From Flavobacteriales bacterium (GTDB lineage Bacteria; Bacteroidota; Bacteroidia; Flavobacteriales_D; Sanyastnellaceae), in contig JANRAA010000258.1 in the NCBI GenBank assembly GCA_030728235.1, forward strand, positions 1 through 15,922: a stretch of DNA of 15,922 bases, read 5' to 3'. Positions 1-6,075 of the stretch are shown here, piece after piece. The notes below the pieces were generated by a model. It did no database searches. It was not told where the DNA came from and saw only the letters and a list, made by a program, of their open reading frames with translations. The translations under genes and the position numbers were made by a program. Each line of letters begins with the position of its first letter. The stretch's first letter is position 1.

Positions 1-476
1 GCAATAATCCACTCCTTTGGTTTTTGAAGCAATGCACGCTCGAAAAAGTTAGAGGTCTCGTATTCTTTGGTGAACAACAACTTCGCTAGCTGCTGCGGAA
101 TGGTGCTACCACCTCCCTTTTTTCCGAGGTAAAATGTCGCACGCGCCAACCCTTTGAAATCTACCCCTGAGTGCTCCCAATAGCGCACATCTTCGGTCGA
201 CACCAGCGCATCAACCAAATGCCGCGGCAGGTTTTCATAGCGTATGTCGGATCTGTTTTCACGGTAATACCGTCCGATTACTTTATCGTCGGAAGTAAAA
301 ACCTCTGTTGCCAAATTCGTTTTTGGATTCGCCAGCGCCTCAGTATCTGGCAAGGTACTCATGGATGCCAATACCAACAGCACAGCGATACCTGCGAAGG
401 GCGCTACTACGATGAGCCAAAATAGCACCTTCCATTTTCGGAAATTACTTGAGTTCGATTTCTTTTTTGTTGCCAT
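1..476 (-). CDS. Class A penicillin-binding protein (PBP1A-like), N-terminal part, cut by window edge
   Basis: Bifunctional cell-wall synthase that polymerises lipid II (GT51 glycosyltransferase) and cross-links peptidoglycan at the outer face of the inner membrane. I translated 158 codons from ATG 476-474; the frame stays open to base 3, so the 3' part, including the whole transpeptidase domain, lies outside the window. Residues 1-16 are basic and cytoplasmic (MATKKKSNSS start), about 17-37 form one membrane anchor, and the GT51 domain begins near residue 60. Both diagnostic GT51 motifs are visible: STEDVRYWEHSGVD (93-106), with E95 as the expected catalytic glutamate, and GGSTIPQQLAKLL (122-134). 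This supports a class A PBP or a monofunctional transglycosylase; the soluble extension before the domain and the Bacteroidota context favour PBP1A, but the window cannot decide. It is transcribed divergently from rseP, with a -7 element at 511-504. Confidence 0.9.
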   Translation of the reverse strand, partial: MATKKKSNSSNFRKWKVLFWLIVVAPFAGIAVLLVLASMSTLPDTEALANPKTNLATEVFTSDDKVIGRYYRENRSDIRYENLPRHLVDALVSTEDVRYWEHSGVDFKGLARATFYLGKKGGGSTIPQQLAKLLFTKEYETSNFFERALLQKPKEWII

Positions 477-503
477 GTTGCTAAGAGCGAGTAAACTTCG
501 CTA

Positions 504-511
504 CAAAGGTA
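504..511 (-). promoter_or_regulatory. -7 promoter element of the PBP gene
   Basis: On the minus strand this reads TACCTTTG, an exact match to the Bacteroidota primary sigma -7 consensus TAnnTTTG. It would start a transcript near base 498, giving a leader of about 20 bases before the ATG at 476. No convincing TTTG -33 box is found at 17-23 bases upstream, so strength is uncertain. Confidence 0.55.
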
Positions 512-590
512 AATTTCTTAAAAGGGTAATCACCATTGTGAAAGAAACAAAATGCGCACATACATTTCAAACATTCGTCTTTTAAACCGT

Positions 591-598
591 TATCTTTG
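591..598 (+). promoter_or_regulatory. -7 promoter element of rseP
   Basis: TATCTTTG matches TAnnTTTG exactly. A TTTC at 565-568, 22 bases upstream, is a one-mismatch -33 candidate. The predicted start near 604-606 leaves an A-rich leader of about 50 bases before ATG 658. This makes the in-frame TTG at 610 an unlikely start, because it would lie only a few bases from the transcript end. Confidence 0.6.
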
Positions 599-657
599 CC
601 CACTTTAAATTGTATTCTTTCGCTTCGAGAAAGAATAAGAACGACAAAAAATACTCA

Positions 658-1989
658 ATGATAGCGCTTATAAAGGCTGCCCAGCTCATTCTCAGCTTAT
701 CGATACTGGTTGTATTGCACGAACTAGGACATTTCTTGCCTGCAAAATATTTCAAAACCCGTGTTGAGAAGTTTTATCTTTTTTTCAACCCTGGATTCTC
801 GCTTTTCAAGCGGAAAATAGGTGAAACGGAGTACGGAATCGGTTGGTTGCCACTTGGTGGATATGTGAAAATCGCCGGTATGGTTGACGAATCAATGGAT
901 ACTGAGGCGTTGAGTCAACCAGTGCAGCCTTGGGAGTTTCGCTCGAAACCGGCTTGGCAGCGTTTGATCATCATGCTGGGCGGTGTAACCGTGAACCTGA
1001 TTTTAGGCTTTTTCATCTATGCCATGGTGTTGTACAGCTTTGGCGACAAAGTGCTCAAGCCGAGTGATGTGACATACGGATTGCATGTAGACAGCCGCAT
1101 CAGCAGTTTTGGGTTTGAAGAAGGAGATAAAATTTTAGCCCTCGACGGCAAAGAGCCTGAATCATACAATCAAATACGCCGCATGTTGCTCACAAACCCT
1201 GTAACGGAGGTTTCTGTAGAGCGCAACGGACAGCAGATGAATCTGACTTTGCCATCGGATTTCGGACAAGCGCTCATTGATAGCAATATTCGTGAGCCGT
1301 TTGCGATGCGTTTCCCAACAGTAATCGATGTCGTTTCTGCAGGTTCACCTGCCGAGGCTGCCGGACTGTTAAAAGGCGACAGCTTGGTTGGAGTGAACGG
1401 TGTTAATAGTCCGTTCTTCAATGACCTCGCTTCAGAAATACGCAGCAGCGTAGACAAAGACATTACCATTCGTTACTACCGTGGAGGGGCTTTGAAAGAG
1501 CAAGTGATACACACCACGCCAGAAGGCACAATAGGTTTTGGACCTGTTTTCCCATCAAAGCGTGGCGATTTCAACTACGTAACCAAGGATTACACCTTTT
1601 TCCAATCGTTTGGTGCTGGATTTACAGAGGCATCAGAAACGTTGCAGGGGTACGTCCTCTCGTTGCGATTCCTATTCTCAAAATCAGGAGCGAGCCAAAT
1701 AGGCAGCTTCATCACCATCGGGTCAATTTTCGATGCTGGTTGGGATTGGCAAGTGTTCTGGAGAACGACCGCATTCTTATCACTGATTTTGGCATTCATG
1801 AACTTGTTGCCAATTCCAGCGTTGGATGGCGGACACGTTGTTTTCCTTCTTTACGAAATCATTTCTGGTCGTCCGGCTTCTCAAAAATTCTTGGAACGAG
1901 CGCAAATGGTAGGTGTGGTGATACTTTTAACGCTGATGGTATATGCAATTGGTAACGACATTTACCGTTGGCTTACCAATGCTTTCTGA
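658..1989 (+). CDS. rseP: RseP family intramembrane zinc metalloprotease (site-2 protease)
   Basis: Site-2 protease of the inner membrane that cleaves substrates inside the bilayer: anti-sigma factors in E. coli, and leftover signal peptides more generally. The product has 443 residues, the usual family length. HELGH at residues 21-25 in the first membrane segment gives two zinc-binding His residues and the catalytic Glu22. LDGGH at 389-393 near the C-terminus supplies the third ligand, Asp390. MLGGVTVNLILGFF marks the next membrane helix. Two PDZ domains lie in between (about 136-205 and 219-290), and hydrophobic segments close the protein. The ATG at 658 is chosen over the upstream TTG at 610 because it gives the start MIALIKAAQLILSL, typical of Bacteroidota homologues, and fits the promoter at 591-598. 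A gene for an unknown exported protein follows after 34 bases. The local substrate cannot be read from this window; no sigma or anti-sigma gene is adjacent. Confidence 0.95.
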   Translation: MIALIKAAQLILSLSILVVLHELGHFLPAKYFKTRVEKFYLFFNPGFSLFKRKIGETEYGIGWLPLGGYVKIAGMVDESMDTEALSQPVQPWEFRSKPAWQRLIIMLGGVTVNLILGFFIYAMVLYSFGDKVLKPSDVTYGLHVDSRISSFGFEEGDKILALDGKEPESYNQIRRMLLTNPVTEVSVERNGQQMNLTLPSDFGQALIDSNIREPFAMRFPTVIDVVSAGSPAEAAGLLKGDSLVGVNGVNSPFFNDLASEIRSSVDKDITIRYYRGGALKEQVIHTTPEGTIGFGPVFPSKRGDFNYVTKDYTFFQSFGAGFTEASETLQGYVLSLRFLFSKSGASQIGSFITIGSIFDAGWDWQVFWRTTAFLSLILAFMNLLPIPALDGGHVVFLLYEIISGRPASQKFLERAQMVGVVILLTLMVYAIGNDIYRWLTNAF

Positions 1990-2023
1990 TTGCGTTAACA
2001 AAAAACCCGTTATCTTGAGTGCA

Positions 2024-2764
2024 ATGAAGTTCGTAGCATTTTTAATCGTTTTGCTGCCATTGTTCGTTGCCGGACAAGAAACCACACGTGGTGGTTCACG
2101 GTTGTTCGTTAGTCAAGAACAAGAGACTGTTGCCATTGTCCCTTTCGAGCCGCGTATGATCATTTCTGACGTCCACCAAGAGATGTGCAGACAAAACCAG
2201 CTCGGATCGAAAGCGTTGCATGAGCAAATCGCTGAAGGCTTTTTTTATGCGCTGCGCAAGCAAGCTCCTCGCGCAATCAGCGCGGATGTTTATGGTTGGA
2301 GTGATGAATGGCCGTCGTCGTTAGATTCCATATATGGCTCCATGAAATACAAAGCATTGACCGTCGACACCACCGAAATGGCAATTGATGGCAGTACGCG
2401 TGTAATTCAAGGACAACTGGTGAGCAGCGGCAACAGCATCGACAAATACATTGCGGCGCAAGTAGATTCGACGCTGATACGCAGGATGGCTGCTCAAAGT
2501 AGCGGCTCGTTTGTGCTTGTCGTATCAGAATTAGACATCCGCAACCTCGGAGTGCCTGTTCAGATAGACCCTTCTGGAGTGAAATTGTTTCTGCAAGTGC
2601 ATTACAGCTTGTTCGACAAAGAAGGTGATTTAAGAAAGGGTGGCATCGTTCGTTTACCATTCGAAAAAAACTCGTTAGACATCGTTTCATTTACCAAAAA
2701 AGATCTCTTTGCCCTCGCCAACGAGCTGTACAGAGAGATTGGCTTAACACCTGTTGAACAATAA
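2024..2764 (+). CDS. Exported protein of unknown function downstream of rseP
   Basis: I do not recognise a named domain. The 246-residue product begins with a clear Sec signal peptide (MKFVAFLIVLLPLFVAGQ), probably cut just before or after Gln18; no Cys follows, so it is not a lipoprotein. The mature protein is soluble-looking, about 228 residues, with one Cys. A segment with VAIVPFEPRMIISDV near residues 37-51 looks like a conserved strand-loop start. The 'VAIVPF' pattern is loosely like envelope assembly proteins of the CsgG/LpoB kind, but this is a weak resemblance, not an assignment. ATG 2024 is preferred over an in-frame start at 1943 inside rseP because it places the signal peptide at the N-terminus. 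It sits 34 bases after rseP and one base before the antiporter ATG, so the three are probably co-transcribed. A periplasmic or outer-membrane role is likely from the signal peptide alone. Confidence 0.75.
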   Translation: MKFVAFLIVLLPLFVAGQETTRGGSRLFVSQEQETVAIVPFEPRMIISDVHQEMCRQNQLGSKALHEQIAEGFFYALRKQAPRAISADVYGWSDEWPSSLDSIYGSMKYKALTVDTTEMAIDGSTRVIQGQLVSSGNSIDKYIAAQVDSTLIRRMAAQSSGSFVLVVSELDIRNLGVPVQIDPSGVKLFLQVHYSLFDKEGDLRKGGIVRLPFEKNSLDIVSFTKKDLFALANELYREIGLTPVEQ

Positions 2765-2765
2765 C

Positions 2766-4070
2766 ATGCTGGCAGCAATAGAAATTAGCAACGCGTACGG
2801 ATTGGTGATAGGTGCATCGCTCGTCATTATCGTGTCGTATTTCTTCCAGTTGTTCGCCAAAAAAACGAACATACCTAGTCCGCTCTTACTCATCGCTTTG
2901 GGAATACTTCTTCAGCAAGGATTGCAGACCATAGGCATCACCCGCATTCCTTATGAAGGGCTGTTGTTGGAGATTTTAGGCACCGTAGGGTTGATATTTA
3001 TTGTTTTGGAAGCGGCACTTGATTTAGAGCTAAATAAAGACAAGTGGCCCATCATTTGGAAAAGTTTTCTTGTAGCCCTAGTTGGCCTGTTACTAACCTC
3101 TTTCTCTATTGCTGGCTTTCTACACCTGATGGTGATTGACGATTTCATGTCGGCCCTTGTATACGCCATTCCTCTCAGTATTATGAGCAGTGCCATCATC
3201 ATTCCGAGTGTCGGTGGTTTGGTGCGTGTGCAGAAAGAGTTCATGGTTTATGAAAGTACTTTTTCTGACATTCTGGGCATCATGTTCTTTTACCTCGTGC
3301 TTGGAAATGTGAATGCCGAGAGTGCAGGACATGTTATTGGAAGTGTGTTTTCAAACATCGGAATCACCGTTGTTTTGGCTGTTATTTTTGGATACGGATT
3401 GGTGTGGGTAATCCAGAAACTTACCGGTGAGGTCAAACTGTTTATGACCATCGCCATCTTGCTGTTGATTTATGCAATAGAGAAGATTTACCACCTTTCT
3501 CCACTTATTCTCATTCTCGCCTTTGGCTTGATGCTAAATAACTACCAGCTATTTTGGTTCAAAGGGTTGCGGAAATTCGTCGACCATCAAAAAATACGTT
3601 CGCTGCACAACGAGTTCCATTTGCTGACACTCGAAACGGCCTTTGTTATCCGCACCTTCTTCTTTGTGATGTTCGGACTTACCATTTCACTTGCCAGTTT
3701 GTTGAGTTGGACCGTATTGTTTTTCAGTTTGGTGATCGTCGTGTTCATTTACCTCGTGCGCCTTCTGCTGCTTTGGCTTTTTGATCGCAAGAACATTTTT
3801 CCTTTGGTGTATATCGCGCCGCGCGGACTTATCACCATTTTGCTGTTTTTCCAGATTTACAGCAGCCATCCCGAGTATGTTTCAGATAGTTTTGAACGTG
3901 GAATACTCCTCCAAGTTGTCTTTATTTCAAGTATTGTCATGACCATCTCATTGATACAAAATGGTTGGGGAATCAAAGAAGTAGAGCGAAACCGCTTAAG
4001 TGGCGATTTAGAAATTGACGACGAAGAACAGCCCGATGCTGCAACAGATGATAATTCTGTGGGTAAATAA
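2766..4070 (+). CDS. Cation/proton antiporter, CPA family (Na+/H+ exchanger domain)
   Basis: Inner-membrane monovalent cation/proton exchanger, expected to serve pH and Na+/K+ balance. The 434-residue product is almost entirely hydrophobic, with roughly 12 membrane helices, and fits the Na_H_Exchanger fold. Supporting segments are NIPSPLLLIALGILL near the N-terminus (the usual second helix of this fold), GLIFIVLEAALDLEL, and the core ion-binding helix with ESTFSD at residues 163-168, which aligns with the ESxxND motif of CPA1 exchangers; D168 is the expected ion-binding Asp. The position before it is Ser rather than Asn (CPA1) or Asp (CPA2). There is no C-terminal TrkA-N or cyclic-nucleotide domain; the protein ends in a short acidic tail (EIDDEEQPDAATDDNS). 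ATG 2766 is chosen over an in-frame TTG at 2754 that overlaps the previous stop codon. Ion specificity cannot be read from the sequence. Confidence 0.85.
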   Translation: MLAAIEISNAYGLVIGASLVIIVSYFFQLFAKKTNIPSPLLLIALGILLQQGLQTIGITRIPYEGLLLEILGTVGLIFIVLEAALDLELNKDKWPIIWKSFLVALVGLLLTSFSIAGFLHLMVIDDFMSALVYAIPLSIMSSAIIIPSVGGLVRVQKEFMVYESTFSDILGIMFFYLVLGNVNAESAGHVIGSVFSNIGITVVLAVIFGYGLVWVIQKLTGEVKLFMTIAILLLIYAIEKIYHLSPLILILAFGLMLNNYQLFWFKGLRKFVDHQKIRSLHNEFHLLTLETAFVIRTFFFVMFGLTISLASLLSWTVLFFSLVIVVFIYLVRLLLLWLFDRKNIFPLVYIAPRGLITILLFFQIYSSHPEYVSDSFERGILLQVVFISSIVMTISLIQNGWGIKEVERNRLSGDLEIDDEEQPDAATDDNSVGK

Positions 4071-4104
4071 ACAACATGATGCACGCATACTTTATTGAAA
4101 TTAT

Positions 4105-4112
4105 TACCTTTC
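4105..4112 (+). promoter_or_regulatory. Possible -7 element before the HPt gene
   Basis: TACCTTTC differs from TAnnTTTG only in the last base. It lies in the 60-base gap after the antiporter and would give a leader of about 12 bases. No matching -33 box is seen, so read-through from the antiporter remains equally possible. Confidence 0.3.
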
Positions 4113-4130
4113 GCAGCAGCTCAGAAAACA

Positions 4131-4475
4131 ATGCTAATTAACCTCGATAACCTCAAGGTGCTCTCCAGGCACAATCACAGTTTTATACGTGAAATCCTAG
4201 AGGTGTATCTTATGAACACTCCGAAAGACCTCTTGAAAATGAGGGAATCTGTGGATGCGCAGGATTGGCCTGTTGTCCGCTATTTCGCTCACAAGCTGAA
4301 ATCATCGTCTTTCACCATTGGTTTTATCGAAGGCCATCGTCGTTTTCAAATGATTGAGCAAATCATCAAAAACGAGGGCGACATGTCGCAGATAACTCCC
4401 ATGTTCAACGAAGCCATCATGCTTTGCGACGAGTGCATCACCGAGGTAAAGCTTGAATTGACCAAGTACATCTGA
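4131..4475 (+). CDS. Histidine-phosphotransfer (HPt) domain protein
   Basis: Small cytoplasmic phosphorelay carrier that shuttles a phosphoryl group between response-regulator receiver domains. The 114-residue product is a single HPt domain, predicted all-helical. The diagnostic motif HKLKSS is at residues 54-59, with H54 as the phospho-acceptor, followed by a helix (FTIGFIEGHRRFQMIEQI) in place of the usual small-residue 'LGA' packing turn. ATG 4131 is used; an in-frame TTG at 4095 would add 12 residues with no family support and would precede the likely promoter. No histidine kinase or receiver protein is encoded in the window, so its partners must be elsewhere. The next gene encodes a protein of the same size and layout without the acceptor His. 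Confidence 0.85.
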   Translation: MLINLDNLKVLSRHNHSFIREILEVYLMNTPKDLLKMRESVDAQDWPVVRYFAHKLKSSSFTIGFIEGHRRFQMIEQIIKNEGDMSQITPMFNEAIMLCDECITEVKLELTKYI

Positions 4476-4564
4476 GTGTAAGATTTTTCTGACCACGTGT
4501 ACGTCCTGCCTCCTACCTTCTTATTTTCAAAAGCTGACTAACATTGAATCATAAATTCAGTGTT

Positions 4565-4894
4565 ATGATCAACTTGCATCTGCTCACGAAGATTTCAGGG
4601 TTCGATAGCACCTACAGAAATCAGATTACCAGCCTCATCTCATCTCAAGCTGAGAGTGTTAGCAAACAAGTGCATGAACTTTCGAAGGCACAGAAATGGG
4701 CATATTGTCAGGTAACACTTGAAAAGTACATTCACGACATTCAACCATATTGTCAGCTTTCGTTTATTGATGGCTTGCTGCAGGATCTCGATGGCTTTTC
4801 AAAAGCCGAAGCCCCTGAGGTGAAAGAAATGATCTGCAAGCACATCCTCAACACCATTCAAAACAGCCTTGTGCAGATTATCAACAAAGGTTAA
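4565..4894 (+). CDS. HPt-like protein lacking the phospho-acceptor histidine (pseudo-HPt)
   Basis: Alone, this 109-residue helical protein has no recognisable motif. Aligned by eye with the preceding HPt protein from their matching starts (MLINLDNL and MINLHLL), the two agree in length and share an 'AQ-x-W' landmark. In the upstream protein the acceptor His is 8 residues after that Trp. Here the same position, W45+8, is Glu53 in EKYIHD, and the KLKSS residues around it are not kept. The inference is a diverged duplicate that cannot accept phosphate at this site; Glu could even mimic the phosphorylated state or simply mark a binding-only protein. ATG 4565 is preferred over TTG 4544. The gene is 89 bases downstream of its neighbour, and its stop codon interlocks with that of dprA on the other strand. 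Identity as an HPt relative is moderate; that it is a real gene is likely. Confidence 0.6.
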   Translation: MINLHLLTKISGFDSTYRNQITSLISSQAESVSKQVHELSKAQKWAYCQVTLEKYIHDIQPYCQLSFIDGLLQDLDGFSKAEAPEVKEMICKHILNTIQNSLVQIINKG

Positions 4895-5982
4895 GACAAT
4901 GCGTATCGTTGTCCGGGTAGGTGTTTAATCACCCCCAGCATTTCCATTTGCAGCAGCACAAACGACAGTCGGCTACCAAGCGGAGAGCAATAAAACCCCA
5001 ACTCATCAAGGTGGGTAGCACCTTTCTCCCTCAACACCTCCACCACTTGCATTTGTTCAGGTTCCAACGCCAGGGGAAGACGCATTTGGATGTTTTGCTC
5101 TACACGTTCCCAACCCAAATCACGGGCAATTTGTGCGCCATGGGTAGCAAGCTGCGCTTCCAAGCCTCGGATAAGCATATGACACCCTCCTGACATCGGA
5201 TTTCTTATATCACCAGGAACCGCAAAAACATCGCGGTGGTAAGACGCCGCCAAACGCGCAGTGATAATCGACCCCCCTTGCCGGTCTGACTCTACCACAA
5301 TCGTACAATCCGTCAATCCCGCGATGACCCTGTTTCGCGATGGAAAATGCTCCCTGCTCGGCCGCGTGCCCGATTGAAACTCAGTTACCCAACCACCTGA
5401 TTTGCACATTTCTACCGCATCGCGGTAATGCTGATGCGGGTAAATTCTATCGATGCCATGGGCCAAGCAAGCAATGGTAGGTATATTCTCCTCCATTGCT
5501 GCGCGATGCGCTGCAATGTCGATACCGAACGCCAAACCGCTCACTACTGAAACATTGTAAACCGACAGTTCTTTGACTAGCGCACGGCACATCTCCAAGC
5601 CGTAGGCCGATGCTCTGCGCGTGCCTACAATGCTCACCATGCGCATGGCATCTAAATCAGGCACACCTTTAATGAAAATTACCACGGGTGCATCCGGACA
5701 GCGCGCCAGCCGCGCAGGGTAGCCAACTTGTCCGAGCAGTGCTATGCGGCCCTCCAACTCCTCCAAACGCTCCGCCTCCAAACGCGCATGTGTGTGCAAA
5801 GTCTTGTCTTTGATTCCGGCAATCAACCGATCAGAAAACCCATGTCTACGCAGCGCGTGTGCTGAAGCACCGAAAACACCACTAACCGTTTCAAAATGCT
5901 GCAACAATTTCTTTGCTGTGCTCGGTCCAACCCCATCTGCTTTAGCAAAAGCAATGATTTCTGTAGTTTCGTCTAATGTCAT
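4891..5982 (-). CDS. dprA: DNA-processing protein DprA (single-strand DNA and RecA loader)
   Basis: DprA/Smf binds incoming single-stranded DNA in natural transformation and loads RecA in the cytoplasm. The 363-residue product shows the family order: an N-terminal helix-hairpin-helix region with GVGPSTAKKLL (17-27), the Rossmann-like DprA core (about 100-285), and a C-terminal winged-helix region (about 305-363). Core landmarks are SIVGTRR (117-123), VSGLAFGID (147-155), the ssDNA-binding FPSRNRVIAGL (213-223), GGSIITA (236-242) and VPGD (255-258). One oddity is the segment SGGCHMLI (264-271), where family members usually have Asn at the position of H268. ATG 5982 is chosen over an in-frame TTG at 6018, because the -33 and -7 promoter elements lie between the two. 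The gene is alone on its strand, convergent with the pseudo-HPt gene and divergent from the TonB receptor. DprA also occurs in species not known to be competent, so transformation is not proven. Confidence 0.95.
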   Translation of the reverse strand: MTLDETTEIIAFAKADGVGPSTAKKLLQHFETVSGVFGASAHALRRHGFSDRLIAGIKDKTLHTHARLEAERLEELEGRIALLGQVGYPARLARCPDAPVVIFIKGVPDLDAMRMVSIVGTRRASAYGLEMCRALVKELSVYNVSVVSGLAFGIDIAAHRAAMEENIPTIACLAHGIDRIYPHQHYRDAVEMCKSGGWVTEFQSGTRPSREHFPSRNRVIAGLTDCTIVVESDRQGGSIITARLAASYHRDVFAVPGDIRNPMSGGCHMLIRGLEAQLATHGAQIARDLGWERVEQNIQMRLPLALEPEQMQVVEVLREKGATHLDELGFYCSPLGSRLSFVLLQMEMLGVIKHLPGQRYALS

Positions 5983-5985
5983 GCA

Positions 5986-6015
5986 CAATCTTACGAGTTT
6001 TGCAGAACTCTCCAA
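5986..6015 (-). promoter_or_regulatory. dprA promoter (-33 TTG, -7 TAAGATTG)
   Basis: On the minus strand TTG at 6015-6013 is followed by 19 bases and then TAAGATTG at 5993-5986, one mismatch from TAnnTTTG. The spacing is that expected for Bacteroidota sigma-A. The predicted start falls at or within a few bases of the ATG at 5982, so the dprA transcript may be leaderless. Confidence 0.45.
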
Positions 6016-6022
6016 CAATGAC

Positions 6023-6051
6023 TTTGTGTGTGCTGCATTTTATTATACTTG
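6023..6051 (+). promoter_or_regulatory. TonB-receptor operon promoter (-33 TTTG, -7 TATACTTG)
   Basis: TTTG at 6023-6026 is followed by 17 bases and TATACTTG at 6044-6051, one mismatch from TAnnTTTG. The predicted start near 6057 leaves a leader of about 19 bases before ATG 6076. The -33 box is only seven bases from the dprA -33 box on the other strand. Confidence 0.5.
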
Positions 6052-6075
6052 TGCGAACCTTAGCTCATTTTTAGA

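Noticed and set aside
610..657. A 16-codon N-terminal extension of RseP from a TTG start.
   Set aside because: The -7 element at 591-598 places transcription start near 605, and the homologue-like N-terminus begins at ATG 658.
4076..4141. A 21-codon ORF (MMHAYFIEII start) in the gap before the HPt gene, overlapping its start in another frame.
   Set aside because: It spans the likely -7 element and has no recognisable features; an ORF of this size is expected by chance.
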